DNA of 64,000 nt from Mogibacterium sp. (GTDB lineage Bacteria; Bacillota; Clostridia; Peptostreptococcales; Anaerovoracaceae): the NCBI GenBank assembly GCA_024403035.1, contig JAKSSP010000001.1, positions 1 through 64,000 on the forward strand. The letters run 5' to 3'. Positions within the stretch are counted from its first letter, which is position 1, and each line of letters opens with the position of its first letter. Under the pieces are notes generated by a model. That model had not been told where the DNA came from. It worked only from the letters and a program-made list of their open reading frames with translations, and ran no database searches. The position numbers and the translations under genes are program-made. Shown piece after piece: positions 6,075 through 15,761 of this stretch.

Positions 6075-8066
6075 ATGCAGTATATCGATGCAGTCATAGA
6101 CAATAAAAGCGTCAATACGGACAATTTTTACACCTACAAGGCACCGGATGAGGTAGAGGTAGGCGCAAAGCTGACCGTTCCGTTCGCAAAACGCAGCAAA
6201 AGCGTTGACGCGTACTGTGTAAGAGCCGGAGTCAAAAGCGAACTCGACGATTCCAAAATCAAAGAAATCGACACATTCGATCCCGGCCGCTCGCTCAGCA
6301 GCGAGATGGTCGGGACTGCCATGTGGATGAGAAAACGCTATGGCGTTAAATACATAGACGGTCTCAAGATGTTCGCGGTAGATGGAAAAAGAGAAAAAGC
6401 TTACAAAACAAAGGCTTACTGTCCGTCCGACCCTGATTACGAACTGACTGATGAGCAGAAAACGGCCGCTGACAGGATATGCGCTTCTGTAGAGAAACGT
6501 GAGACAAAGACTTACCTTATCAAAGGTGTCACAAACAGTGGCAAGACAGAGGTTTATATGCAGGCCGTTGCAAAAGCGTTGGAGCAGGGAAGGACTGCGA
6601 TAGTGCTTCTTCCGGAGATAGCGTTGTCCGTACAGGTCGCCGACCGTTTCAGAGAGAGGTTCGGATCCGGCAAAGTGGCAACTATTCACAGCAGACTGAA
6701 GAAGTCCGAGAGACTTTCGGAGTGGCTGAGAGTAAAAAACGGAGAAGCGAGGATAGTTGTGGGGGCAAGGACGTCTGTTTTCGCGCCTCTTGACAATATA
6801 GGAATTATTGTTATAGACGAAGAGCATGAGAGCACTTACAAATCCGACCACAATCCAAAGTACGAGACCGTGGATATAGCGTATAAAAGAGCGGCTCTTT
6901 CCGGCGCTGTACTGGTCCTGGGAAGCGCGACTCCAAGCGTTGCATCCTATTACAGGGCAAAGAACGGTATCTATGAGCTTATAGAACTCAAAGAGCGTAT
7001 AGGCGGCAGCCGGATGCCTGAACTTGAGATCGTGGATATGCGAAAGGAAGCGTCTTCCGGGAATACCGGAGTGCTTTCAAGAGAACTGGCGGAGCAGATA
7101 AGCAGATCGCTTGTACGCAAGGAACAGGTGATACTCTTCCTTAATCGCAGGGGATTCTCCACCAGGATACTGTGCCCGGACTGTGGTCACAGCATGACCT
7201 GCCCGGACTGCGGAATCGCCCTCACGTACCATAAATCCGTTAACGCGGCAGTCTGCCACTACTGCGGACGCAAGTTCCCGGTCCCTGATACCTGTCCGGA
7301 CTGCGGCAGCAAGTATATAAAGTATGTCGGGGCTGGTACCGAGAAAGTAGAGGAGGAAGTCAGGCGAATGTGGCCGGACGCGGGAGTCGACCGTTTTGAC
7401 ATAGATACGGCATCGGCAGCGGATGATCCAATGAGGGTCATATCAGACTTCCAGAGCGGAAAGACGGATATCCTGGTAGGTACGCAGATACTGGCAAAAG
7501 GCCTTGATTTCAAGAATGTGGGGCTGGTAGGCATCATCAATGCCGATGTAAGCCTGAACATTCCGGATTACAGATCTTCAGAGAGGACATTCCAGCTCAT
7601 TACTCAGGTGGCCGGAAGGGCCGGCAGAACAGGCGGAGACAGCAGCGTGCTTATCCAGACCTACGAACCGGAAAGTGATGTGATCATGGAAGCAGCGTCA
7701 GGAGATTACGAGAGTTTTTACGAGGCTGAGCTTCTTCACAGAAGCATTATGAATTATCCGCCTTACTCTGATATAATCTCTATCGGATTTGTTGCGGAAG
7801 ATGATGAGACTGCGATATCGTATGCTGAAGCCTTCAGAAACAGGCTTGCGGGGCTGAAATCGGCTCCGGAGGACGCAGTAGTAATGAGGCCGAGGATAGA
7901 CGAGAAACACAGTGACAGCAAGTCAAGAGCGGTGTTCCTTATTAAGGCCCCGCGGGGGACCCGGGCCGGTTATGTAAGCGAATACATGGCTTTCCGTGAC
8001 CGCATGATAGCGTCTAAATCTCCTGCATTTATAGAGATAGATGTAAATCCATACGGGATGATATAA
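6075..8066 (+). CDS. priA: Primosomal protein N' (replication restart helicase PriA)
   Basis: A 663-residue superfamily 2 helicase that reloads the replisome at stalled forks. Walker A is GVTNSGKT (151-158), with Asn in place of the usual second Gly. DEEH follows, then the zinc-binding cysteine pairs (CPDCGHSMTCPDCG, CHYCGRK, CPDCGSK) and the helicase C motifs (GTQILAKGLDF, QVAGRAGR). The protein is short for PriA (about 730-800): only about 150 residues precede Walker A, so the winged-helix part between the 3'-end-binding domain and the helicase seems reduced. It heads the classical Bacillota operon priA-def-fmt. Confidence 0.95.
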   Translation: MQYIDAVIDNKSVNTDNFYTYKAPDEVEVGAKLTVPFAKRSKSVDAYCVRAGVKSELDDSKIKEIDTFDPGRSLSSEMVGTAMWMRKRYGVKYIDGLKMFAVDGKREKAYKTKAYCPSDPDYELTDEQKTAADRICASVEKRETKTYLIKGVTNSGKTEVYMQAVAKALEQGRTAIVLLPEIALSVQVADRFRERFGSGKVATIHSRLKKSERLSEWLRVKNGEARIVVGARTSVFAPLDNIGIIVIDEEHESTYKSDHNPKYETVDIAYKRAALSGAVLVLGSATPSVASYYRAKNGIYELIELKERIGGSRMPELEIVDMRKEASSGNTGVLSRELAEQISRSLVRKEQVILFLNRRGFSTRILCPDCGHSMTCPDCGIALTYHKSVNAAVCHYCGRKFPVPDTCPDCGSKYIKYVGAGTEKVEEEVRRMWPDAGVDRFDIDTASAADDPMRVISDFQSGKTDILVGTQILAKGLDFKNVGLVGIINADVSLNIPDYRSSERTFQLITQVAGRAGRTGGDSSVLIQTYEPESDVIMEAASGDYESFYEAELLHRSIMNYPPYSDIISIGFVAEDDETAISYAEAFRNRLAGLKSAPEDAVVMRPRIDEKHSDSKSRAVFLIKAPRGTRAGYVSEYMAFRDRMIASKSPAFIEIDVNPYGMI

Positions 8067-8090
8067 ATAAGCAAACGAAAGAAGAACAAA

Positions 8091-8672
8091 ATGGCACTCA
8101 GAAATATCACTGTCAGAGGCGAATCGATACTCGCCAAAAAATGCAAACCGGTAAGGGAGATAACTCCACGCATCAGGGAGGCCTGCGCTGACATGGTCGA
8201 TACCATGAAAGCGGCAGACGGAGTAGGCATTGCCGCTCCTCAGATAGGCATCATGAAGAGATTCTTCATCGCGATGCCTCACGTCGACGCGGAAGATGAA
8301 GCCACAAGGGACAAGATCTACTACATGATCAACCCTGAGATCACATACACCGAGGGCACACAGGACTCCAGCGAGGGATGCCTGTCCGTTCCTGGCTACA
8401 TGGGACTCGTTGAAAGACCATATAAGATCAGGATCAAAGCGACTGACCTTGACGGCAAAGAGCATGAGTACGAATTCGAAGGCTTTGAAGCAACCGTCTT
8501 CTGCCATGAATACGACCACCTCGAGGGTATACTATATTCGGATATAGCAAGAGACATGATGACGGTAGAGGAGTATTCTGAGCTGCTCGAAAAAGTCAAG
8601 GAGATGCACTCAGAAGATGAAGAAGCCGACAACTCCGAGATCTGGGCGCTGAGAAACAAGGAAAGAGTATAA
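8091..8672 (+). CDS. def: Peptide deformylase
   Basis: A 193-residue metal hydrolase that removes the formyl group from nascent proteins. All three motifs are present: GVGIAAPQIG (motif 1), EGCLSVPGY (motif 2, Cys ligand) and CHEYDHLEGIL (motif 3, HExxH with the two His ligands). It is a type I enzyme by length and motif. It precedes fmt by 10 nt, the usual pair that adds and removes the formyl group. Confidence 0.96.
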   Translation: MALRNITVRGESILAKKCKPVREITPRIREACADMVDTMKAADGVGIAAPQIGIMKRFFIAMPHVDAEDEATRDKIYYMINPEITYTEGTQDSSEGCLSVPGYMGLVERPYKIRIKATDLDGKEHEYEFEGFEATVFCHEYDHLEGILYSDIARDMMTVEEYSELLEKVKEMHSEDEEADNSEIWALRNKERV

Positions 8673-8682
8673 TAAGGCAAAG

Positions 8683-9624
8683 ATGAAAATAGTATTTATG
8701 GGAACGCCCGCGTTCGCGGCATGCTCCCTGCAGAGACTTATAGACGAAGGATATGAGATACCGCTGGCGGTGACCCAGCCGGACAGGAAGGGCAACCGCA
8801 ACAAGATGATCCTTTCGGAAGTGAGAAAGCTGGCTCTCGAGCACGGCATAGAGACCGCGCAGCCTGTCAGGATCAAAAAAGATCCGGAGCTCATCGACAG
8901 GATAGCGGCGCATGAGCCTGACATGATAGTCGTTGCCGCTTTTGGTCAAATACTTCCGCAGTCCGTACTGGACATACCGAAGCTTGGATGTATCAATGTG
9001 CATGGATCACTGCTTCCTAAGCTGAGGGGGGCGTCGCCTATGCATGCGGCAATACTTGAGGGCCTTGATGAGTCCGGTATCACTATAATGCGCATGGAGG
9101 CCGGCCTCGATACCGGCGACATGATAAGCAAGGTATCCTGCGACATAAAGGGAAAGGATTTCACGGAAGTCTCTGAGATACTGGCTGAAGCCGGCGCAGA
9201 ATTGCTGGCGGAGACCATTCCTCATATAGCTGACGGGACTGCCGTTTATGAAAAACAGGACGATTCCGAAGCGACGTATGCCGGCATGATGAAAAAGACG
9301 GACGGTTATACGGACTTCGATGAAGCCGCGGAAACAGTGGAACGCAAGATAAGGGCGTTCATCGAATGGCCGGCCTGCTACAGCTACCTTGACGGACAGC
9401 AAATAAAGTTCTATAAAGCGGAAGCACTGACGGAAGATCCGGACGGGGAGCCGGGTACCGTTAGCTGCATGGACAAGACAAGTTACACCATCAATTGCAG
9501 GAGCGGCAAGCTGAGAGTTTTTGAGCAGCAGCTCCAGGGCAAGAAAAGAATGAGCGCCGGAGATTTCATGAGAGGGCATAAGCTCGCACGCGGAGACAGA
9601 TTCGGCGCAGAGGAGGGACTATAA
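8683..9624 (+). CDS. fmt: Methionyl-tRNA formyltransferase
   Basis: A 313-residue enzyme that formylates initiator Met-tRNA with 10-formyl-tetrahydrofolate. The formyltransferase block runs from the N-terminus (MGTPAFAA) to the signature HGSLLPKLRGASPMHAAILEG, followed by the catalytic Asp context GLDTGDMIS. A C-terminal tRNA-binding OB domain follows (about 205-310). The stop TAA overlaps the next gene's ATG by one base. Confidence 0.96.
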   Translation: MKIVFMGTPAFAACSLQRLIDEGYEIPLAVTQPDRKGNRNKMILSEVRKLALEHGIETAQPVRIKKDPELIDRIAAHEPDMIVVAAFGQILPQSVLDIPKLGCINVHGSLLPKLRGASPMHAAILEGLDESGITIMRMEAGLDTGDMISKVSCDIKGKDFTEVSEILAEAGAELLAETIPHIADGTAVYEKQDDSEATYAGMMKKTDGYTDFDEAAETVERKIRAFIEWPACYSYLDGQQIKFYKAEALTEDPDGEPGTVSCMDKTSYTINCRSGKLRVFEQQLQGKKRMSAGDFMRGHKLARGDRFGAEEGL

Positions 9625-10331
9625 TGTATTACGGATATTTTGATTACTCATGGTTCGTCCTGATCCCGGCAATCATATTCACTATGATATGCCAGGCAAG
9701 GATCAACAACGCGTACAGGACATACGCGCAGGTGCCTTGCAGCACAGGCGTTACAGGCGCTGAAGCAGCGAGAGCCATGATGGATGCGAACGGCCTCAGA
9801 GGAGTCGCCATCAACGTCATCAACGGTGGCAATTCACTGGTCAATTACTATGACCCGAAGACCAAGAGCCTAAATCTTTCAAGAGAGGTATACAGCTCAT
9901 CGTCGGTATCTTCGGTGTGCATAGCCTGCCACGAGGTAGGTCACGCCATACAGGACGCGACACACTATGCTCCGCTCGCTCTCAGAAACGGCATCGTGCC
10001 GGTGGTAAATCTGACTCAGATGATGTCATGGCCGCTCATTTTCTTCGGCCTCATCATGTCGGCAGCATCACCTTACGGCAGCCTGATGTTCCTCATCGGA
10101 GTCATCTGCTTCCTGCTCGTTATTATCTTCCACCTGATCACTCTCCCTGTGGAATTCAACGCGTCCAACCGCGCGCTGGCCAATCTCAGGGAACTTCATC
10201 TGGTGAACGAAGAGGACTATGTCGGTTCCAGAACGGTCCTGAAAGCAGCTGCCATGACATATGTAGCCGCTCTCGCGACTGCCATTGCCAGCTTGCTCAG
10301 AGTACTTGTCCTCGCAAGGAGGAGCAGGTAG
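9624..10331 (+). CDS. yugP: YugP-family zinc metallopeptidase, membrane-bound
   Basis: A 235-residue integral membrane protein of the PF04298 family. An N-terminal membrane segment is followed by a cytosolic or membrane-surface domain with the zincin motif CHEVGHAIQDA (about residues 97-107), then three hydrophobic segments towards the C-terminus. The physiological substrate of the family is not known. It is a standard member of this operon in Clostridia, coupled to fmt by a one-base overlap and followed by rsmB after 6 nt. Confidence 0.9.
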   Translation: MYYGYFDYSWFVLIPAIIFTMICQARINNAYRTYAQVPCSTGVTGAEAARAMMDANGLRGVAINVINGGNSLVNYYDPKTKSLNLSREVYSSSSVSSVCIACHEVGHAIQDATHYAPLALRNGIVPVVNLTQMMSWPLIFFGLIMSAASPYGSLMFLIGVICFLLVIIFHLITLPVEFNASNRALANLRELHLVNEEDYVGSRTVLKAAAMTYVAALATAIASLLRVLVLARRSR

Positions 10332-10337
10332 TACCGG

Positions 10338-11594
10338 ATGAACAGGGACTGGCTTGCTGTATTTGAAGCATTAAAGGCCGTATATTCCGACGGAGCTTTT
10401 TCAAATATTTCCATAAACGAAGCTGTTTCGCGCCATCGCGGCTCGCGGGAGAGCTTCGTTCGCACGTTTGCGAAAGGCGTACTGAGAGACAGCATCAGAC
10501 TGGACTACGTCATAGACAAGCTGGCTGACAAAGGCATCGGCAGCATAAAGCAAAGACCACTCATCATTCTCAGAATGGGTATATATGCAATAGACCGCCT
10601 GGACAGCGTGCCTCAGCACGCTGCCGTGAGCGAGGCTGTCGAACTGGCCAAATCTGTCGCGAAGGGGAGCGACCGGTTTGTGAACGGTATCCTCAGAGCC
10701 TATCTGAGACGCAGGGATGAATTTGATCCGGAAGGCATGGAGCCTCACATACGATGTTCGTTCAGCGAAGGTGTATTTTCGCTTTTAAGCGAACAATACG
10801 GCGCGGAGGTGAATGACATCGTGAAGGCGCTCAATACGCCCCCGGAGGTCTATTTAAGGGCAAATAGGCTAAAGGCTAAAAGGGATGAGATCATCGACAT
10901 GCTCAAAGAGCAGGGTATAGGTGCTTATCCATGTGAAGAAAACAGTGAAGCGATAAACGCGAAAGGAAGCGGCATTGTTTCAAGCGATCTGTACAGGCAG
11001 GGATATTACACCGTCCAGAGCCTGTCATCGATGATAGCTGTAAAAGCCCTCGATCCAAAGCCCGGATGCAAGGTGCTGGATCTTTGTTCCGCTCCGGGAG
11101 GCAAGACAGGATACATGGCGGAGCTGATGGGCGATGAGGGCAGTATAACAGCCTGTGACATATATCCGCACAGGCTGATGCTCACGCAGACAGCCATGAA
11201 GAGAACAGGCGTGAGCATTTGCGCTTTGGAAGAGCGCGATGCTTCCGTATATGAGCCGGGATTTGAAGGACGTTTTGACTATGTTCTGGCGGATGTTCCT
11301 TGTTCCGGACTTGGCGTCATAGCAAGTAAACCCGAAATCAAACTTACAACAGACCCGTCGCGTTATGACGAACTGATATCCATCCAGAAAGAGATACTGG
11401 CAAACGCAATACGGTATGCCAGACCGGGCGGAAGAGTGGAATATTCGACCTGCACACTCAACAAAAACGAGAACGAAGCGGTAGTTAAAGATGTATTAAG
11501 CAAAGCCTGCAGTTCGGCCGGGATTGTTGAAATGGCAACGATTATGCCATATAATGGCAAAGTAGGTTTTTTCTACACTATTATAGAAAAATAA
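10338..11594 (+). CDS. rsmB: 16S rRNA (cytosine-967 C5)-methyltransferase RsmB
   Basis: A 418-residue enzyme with an N-terminal NusB-like RNA-binding domain (about 5-135) and a C-terminal SAM-dependent methyltransferase. The SAM site is LDLCSAPGGKTGYMAE; the two catalytic cysteines are in DVPCSGLG and YSTCTLNKNENE, the paired-Cys arrangement of 5-methylcytosine RNA methyltransferases. It has the ribosome binding site ggagcagg. It methylates C967 (E. coli numbering) of 16S rRNA. Confidence 0.95.
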   Translation: MNRDWLAVFEALKAVYSDGAFSNISINEAVSRHRGSRESFVRTFAKGVLRDSIRLDYVIDKLADKGIGSIKQRPLIILRMGIYAIDRLDSVPQHAAVSEAVELAKSVAKGSDRFVNGILRAYLRRRDEFDPEGMEPHIRCSFSEGVFSLLSEQYGAEVNDIVKALNTPPEVYLRANRLKAKRDEIIDMLKEQGIGAYPCEENSEAINAKGSGIVSSDLYRQGYYTVQSLSSMIAVKALDPKPGCKVLDLCSAPGGKTGYMAELMGDEGSITACDIYPHRLMLTQTAMKRTGVSICALEERDASVYEPGFEGRFDYVLADVPCSGLGVIASKPEIKLTTDPSRYDELISIQKEILANAIRYARPGGRVEYSTCTLNKNENEAVVKDVLSKACSSAGIVEMATIMPYNGKVGFFYTIIEK

Positions 11595-11625
11595 AACAAA
11601 TACACAGTACGGAGAACTGATTGAC

Positions 11626-12357
11626 ATGAAAAGCGGTTTTATAACAGACAGAGGCAGACGCAGACCAACCAACGAAGACTCGCTAAGAGCCTGTGTAGAC
11701 CTTGATTTCTTCATGCTCGCCGATGGAGTCGGCGGCAACAGGTCAGGAGAGATCGCAAGCCAGTCGGCACTCGACGCCCTTGAGAAATTCGTTCGCCACA
11801 ACCCTCCTGAATGGCTGGGATCACGCGACGAGGTTTTCAGATATTTCAGAGCTGCTGTCAACTACGTCAATCAGTTCATCATCAAGCTGTCGGAAGCTAA
11901 GCCGCAGTACGCGGGAATGGCAACGACGCTTACTTTTGCTTATATAAGAAAAGATGAGATGTATGTTGCCAATGTCGGAGACAGCAGAGTCTATCTGGCA
12001 CACGGCGATATGATACAGCAGATAACTGACGATCACACCTATGTCAACGACCTGGTAAAGATGGGTGCGATCACAAGAGACGAGGCGCATCTCCACGCGC
12101 GCAAGAACGTCATCACAAGGGCGATAGGCGCAAATGCCAACAATGAGCCTGACTGTTTCAGCGTTCCTGTCGAAAAAGGTGACAAGGTACTGCTCTGCAG
12201 CGACGGCCTTTATGATGAGGTCGATGATGACACCATACTCGCCACGCTCAACAGGGCGCCGGATATGACTCAGTGCGCGGAAGAACTCGTTGCGCTGGCA
12301 AACGAAAATGGCGGCAATGACAATATTTCCGTCATCTGTGTAGATTTGGAGGATTGA
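11626..12357 (+). CDS. stp: PP2C-family Ser/Thr phosphatase (Stp/PrpC)
   Basis: A 243-residue metal-dependent phosphatase that reverses PrkC phosphorylation. The metal-binding motifs are in order: TDRGRRRPTNEDS near the N-terminus, MLADGVGGN, ANVGDSRVYL, LLCSDGLYDEV and NGGNDNISVI at the end. Its stop lies 2 nt before the preferred ATG of the kinase, so the two are translationally linked. The pair controls cell-wall growth in Bacillota. Confidence 0.95.
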   Translation: MKSGFITDRGRRRPTNEDSLRACVDLDFFMLADGVGGNRSGEIASQSALDALEKFVRHNPPEWLGSRDEVFRYFRAAVNYVNQFIIKLSEAKPQYAGMATTLTFAYIRKDEMYVANVGDSRVYLAHGDMIQQITDDHTYVNDLVKMGAITRDEAHLHARKNVITRAIGANANNEPDCFSVPVEKGDKVLLCSDGLYDEVDDDTILATLNRAPDMTQCAEELVALANENGGNDNISVICVDLED

Positions 12358-12359
12358 AA

Positions 12360-14078
12360 ATGGCAAGCAGGGTACTATCCGGGCGTTACGAGCTTCTTGA
12401 GAAGATCGGCGACGGCGGTATGGCTGTCGTATACAAGGGCAAGGACAAATTGCTCAATCGTTTTATTGCCGTCAAGATCTTAAGACCCGAATTCACCAAG
12501 GACGCGACATTCGTTGAGAATTTCAAGAGAGAGTCTCAGGCCGCGGCCGGTCTTTCTCATCCGAATATCGTAGGCGTCTATGATGTAGGCCGTGAAGGCA
12601 ACATCAACTATATTGTTATGGAGCTTATCGAGGGAGATACTCTCAACAAGATCATCGAGAGAGAAGCTCCGATGGACTACCGCAAGGTCATCGACATTTC
12701 CAAGCAGGTAGCCTCGGCCCTCAGGATCGCTCACAAGAACAAGATCATCCACAGAGACGTAAAGCCTCACAATATAATGATAACGAACGACGGCGTGGTA
12801 AAACTCGCTGACTTCGGTATCGCCAGAGCTGTTAATGACGCGACTCTTTCCACCGGCAGCAAGATCGTCGGATCCGTTCATTACTTCTCTCCTGAACAGG
12901 CAAGAGGCAATTATGTAGATGAGCGTTCCGACATCTACTCATTGGGTATCGTCATGTACGAGATGCTCACAGGAAAAGTGCCGTTTGACGGTGACAACCC
13001 GGTAACGGTTGCTCTCAAGCATATCAATGAGGAGATAGTACCTCCAATAGAGCTGGAGCCGGGAATCCCGCCTGCGCTCAACAGATGCGTAATGAAGGCG
13101 ACAAGCAAGTTCCAGACCAGCAGATACGCGAACGCTGATGAACTGATCGAAGATCTGGATAATATCTCGTTCGTTACTAATGTTGCGGGACCGGGACTCT
13201 TCGAAAACACAGATATCGAAGAGAAGCGCAAAAAGCGTAAACAAGAGATAGAAAAAGATATCGAAGAGGTCGTACAGGCCAGAGAACTCGAAAAGAAGAG
13301 AAAAAAGAGAAAGACGATAGCGATCACCGCTGCCATTCTTATATTACTCGGAGCTTTTGCCGGCGGATACGCCGCATGGAAGATGGGAATGTTCTCACCG
13401 ACCAAAGCTGCTCCTGATCTTCTTGACTGCACGCTTGATGAAGCAATGGCGAGAGCACAGGAACAGGGCTTCAAGATCAAACAAGGCAAGGACGTATACT
13501 CATCCGAATACGCTGAGGGCAGGGTCTGCATACAGGATCCAGAACCTGGTACGGAGGTACCTAAAGAGAGCACTATCACTATCAATCTTTCCAAGGGCAA
13601 CAAGGAAGGACTTGTTCCAAGCGTTCTGGGCATGCAGAAGGATGACGTTGAAGCTTACCTTCAGAGCTACGGATACGAGCTGGGCAATGTAAAGACCATC
13701 ACTTCGCCTGAAAAAGCAGGCATGGTCCTTGAGCAGAGACCTGTAGCCGGTTCGACTCTCGACAAGGAAAGCAGCGTTGATATAATCGTTTCTGACGGAA
13801 AAGGAACGGAGAAGGGTACAGTTCCTTCAGTAACAAGAATGTCTCTTGACGATGCCAAGAAAGCCATAAAGGCCGCAGGCTTCGAAGTAGGAAATATTAC
13901 TTACGACTGGGATGCTTCTATAGGCAAGGGATACGTCATATATCAGCAGTACCAGGCCAATTCGCAGCTCGATAAGGGCACGGCCATAGACCTTCAGGTA
14001 AGCTCCGGCCCTGAACCTGAGCCTGAACCTGCACCTGCACCGAGTGGTGAAGGCGGCGACCAGAATAACGGCGGCTAG
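12360..14078 (+). CDS. prkC: PASTA-domain Ser/Thr protein kinase PrkC/Stk1
   Basis: A 572-residue transmembrane kinase. The N-terminal Hanks kinase domain has GDGGMAVVY, the VAIK-like AVKIL, HRDVKPHNIM and DFGIA. A Lys/Glu-rich juxtamembrane stretch leads to one membrane helix (about 317-338), then three extracellular PASTA repeats (about 350-550) that bind muropeptides or lipid II. A Pro/Glu/Ala tail ends the protein. I use ATG 12360, since ggagg is 7 nt upstream; a TTG at 12354 in the same frame is worse placed. IreB, the known partner of the enterococcal orthologue IreK, is encoded at 57411. Confidence 0.95.
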   Translation: MASRVLSGRYELLEKIGDGGMAVVYKGKDKLLNRFIAVKILRPEFTKDATFVENFKRESQAAAGLSHPNIVGVYDVGREGNINYIVMELIEGDTLNKIIEREAPMDYRKVIDISKQVASALRIAHKNKIIHRDVKPHNIMITNDGVVKLADFGIARAVNDATLSTGSKIVGSVHYFSPEQARGNYVDERSDIYSLGIVMYEMLTGKVPFDGDNPVTVALKHINEEIVPPIELEPGIPPALNRCVMKATSKFQTSRYANADELIEDLDNISFVTNVAGPGLFENTDIEEKRKKRKQEIEKDIEEVVQARELEKKRKKRKTIAITAAILILLGAFAGGYAAWKMGMFSPTKAAPDLLDCTLDEAMARAQEQGFKIKQGKDVYSSEYAEGRVCIQDPEPGTEVPKESTITINLSKGNKEGLVPSVLGMQKDDVEAYLQSYGYELGNVKTITSPEKAGMVLEQRPVAGSTLDKESSVDIIVSDGKGTEKGTVPSVTRMSLDDAKKAIKAAGFEVGNITYDWDASIGKGYVIYQQYQANSQLDKGTAIDLQVSSGPEPEPEPAPAPSGEGGDQNNGG

Positions 14079-14084
14079 GCTTTT

Positions 14085-14990
14085 ATGACAGGTACTGTTG
14101 TCAAAGGAATAGGAGGATTCTACTTTGTCTATGACGGCAATGAAGTTGTCATGGGCAAAGCCCGCGGAAATCTCAAGAGAAACAAAGAACTCATATACGT
14201 GGGAGACACGGTCGACTTTGATATCGATGAAAACGACAAGGACGGCGAGTGCGTCATCCATCGTGTTATCGGAAGAAGAAACTATCTGACAAGACCACCG
14301 GTATCCAATCTGGATATCCTGGTGGTCGTGTTTTCTTTAGTCAGCCCGGATGTCAACTATCCGGTAGTTGATAAACTCATAGCAGGTTGCGAACTGGCGG
14401 GAATAAGACCTGTGATATGTATTTCCAAGACCGACCTTGTTTCATCAGAGGAAGCAGACGAATCTGCCAGCATCTATTCTTCCATTTATCCGGTCGTAAA
14501 AATAAACGGTCTTACGGGAGAGGGCACAGAACACCTGCGCGAGTTGATTAAAGGAAAGAATGTTGCTCTTGCAGGTCCGTCCGGAGTCGGAAAATCCACG
14601 ATTACAAATCTGCTTCATGCAGGAGAAAAAGGGATAGAAGAGGCAGAAGAAAAACTCCTCAAAGCAGCCACAGGACGTATAAGCAACAAGACAGGGAGAG
14701 GCAGACACACCACCAGACACGTAGAGATATTCCCTCTGTCTGATAATACCATGCTGTATGACACACCCGGATTCACATCACTCGACATGCCGGTCATAGA
14801 ACCCATCGCGGTCAGGGAACTCTTCCCGGAGTTCAGAGGTCTCACAGGAGACTGCAGGTATTCTGACTGCATGCATATAAACGAGCCGGACTGCGCTGTG
14901 AAGGAGGCGCTGTCAAGGGGAGAAATATCACGCACAAGATACGATTCATATCTGACAATGACAGAAGAGGTAAAGAAATGGCAAAGATAG
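14085..14990 (+). CDS. rsgA: Ribosome small-subunit-dependent GTPase RsgA
   Basis: A 301-residue circularly permuted GTPase that aids 30S maturation. An N-terminal OB-fold is followed by the permuted G motifs: SKTDL (G4) before GPSGVGKSTITN (G1) and DTPGFTS (G3). The C-terminal zinc module has CRYSDCMHINEPDC. Its last 13 nt overlap rpe. Its family in B. subtilis (CpgA/YloQ) is a PrkC substrate, which fits the operon. Confidence 0.96.
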   Translation: MTGTVVKGIGGFYFVYDGNEVVMGKARGNLKRNKELIYVGDTVDFDIDENDKDGECVIHRVIGRRNYLTRPPVSNLDILVVVFSLVSPDVNYPVVDKLIAGCELAGIRPVICISKTDLVSSEEADESASIYSSIYPVVKINGLTGEGTEHLRELIKGKNVALAGPSGVGKSTITNLLHAGEKGIEEAEEKLLKAATGRISNKTGRGRHTTRHVEIFPLSDNTMLYDTPGFTSLDMPVIEPIAVRELFPEFRGLTGDCRYSDCMHINEPDCAVKEALSRGEISRTRYDSYLTMTEEVKKWQR

Positions 14991-15625
14991 CACCATCGAT
15001 ACTCGCCGCGGATTTTGCAAGATTGGGAGAAGATGTAAAGGACATCTGTGACAGAGGAATAGACTACCTGCACATAGATGTCATGGACGGAGTTTTTGTC
15101 CCTAACATCAGCTTTGGCGCTGATGTGATGAAGAGCCTTGACCGCACAGCCGGCGCTCCTTATGATGTTCACATGATGATCATCGAGCCGGACAGATATC
15201 TTGAGAAATTCATCACGGACAATACCGAGTTTATCACTGTTCACTATGAGGCATGCGACGATATCGGTAAAACTATAGAACATATACATAAGGCCGGCGC
15301 AAAGGCCGGGGTTTCAATAAAGCCGGGAACGGCTCCGGAAGTTCTTGATGACTATCTTAAGGACATAGACCTTATACTTGTCATGTCAGTTGAACCGGGA
15401 TTCGGCGGACAGAAGTTCATGGACAGTTCCCTGCCGAAGATCGAATACTATAAGAAAAAGCGCGGTGAAATGGGTTATGACTATGTCATAGAAGTAGACG
15501 GAGGCATAGGGTCAGGAAATGCTCATCTTGTCAGAGACGCAGGAGCAGATGTCATTGTTGCCGGCTCCGCAGTGTTCAGAGCAGCCGACAGATCGGCAGA
15601 GATAAAAGCGATAAAAGGAGAGTAG
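14978..15625 (+). CDS. rpe: Ribulose-phosphate 3-epimerase
   Basis: A 215-residue TIM-barrel enzyme that interconverts ribulose 5-phosphate and xylulose 5-phosphate. Signatures are APSILAADFARLGED, HIDVMDGVFVPNISFG (metal His and catalytic Asp), MSVEPGFGGQKF and VDGGI. It overlaps rsgA and ends the operon. The thiamine pyrophosphokinase gene often found next in Clostridia is absent; a terminator follows. Confidence 0.96.
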   Translation: MAKIAPSILAADFARLGEDVKDICDRGIDYLHIDVMDGVFVPNISFGADVMKSLDRTAGAPYDVHMMIIEPDRYLEKFITDNTEFITVHYEACDDIGKTIEHIHKAGAKAGVSIKPGTAPEVLDDYLKDIDLILVMSVEPGFGGQKFMDSSLPKIEYYKKKRGEMGYDYVIEVDGGIGSGNAHLVRDAGADVIVAGSAVFRAADRSAEIKAIKGE

Positions 15626-15679
15626 ATCCCGGATGCTTATCCACATGTCAACAACGACCAACATACGTTGAATACCGGA

Positions 15680-15706
15680 AAGCCTGCTAATCGCAGGCTT
15701 TTATTT
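15680..15706 (+). terminator. Terminator of the priA-rpe operon
   Basis: Eight-pair stem AAGCCTGC/GCAGGCTT with a five-base loop followed by ttattttct. Confidence 0.85.
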
Positions 15707-15761
15707 TCTGTATAAACATCTCAGGAAGCAAATGATCTGCTTTTCAGCATTTTTTGCATTC

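Noticed and set aside
5964..6851. Open minus-strand frame of 295 codons opposite priA
   Set aside because: It is antisense to conserved PriA motifs, has no recognisable domain and reflects codon bias of the real gene.
12354..12362. TTG start for prkC overlapping the phosphatase stop
   Set aside because: The ATG at 12360 has ggagg at 7 nt and gives the normal N-terminus; TTG would be too close to the SD.
15626..15680. A thiamine pyrophosphokinase gene after rpe
   Set aside because: It often follows rpe in Clostridia, but no coding frame is present; a terminator follows instead.
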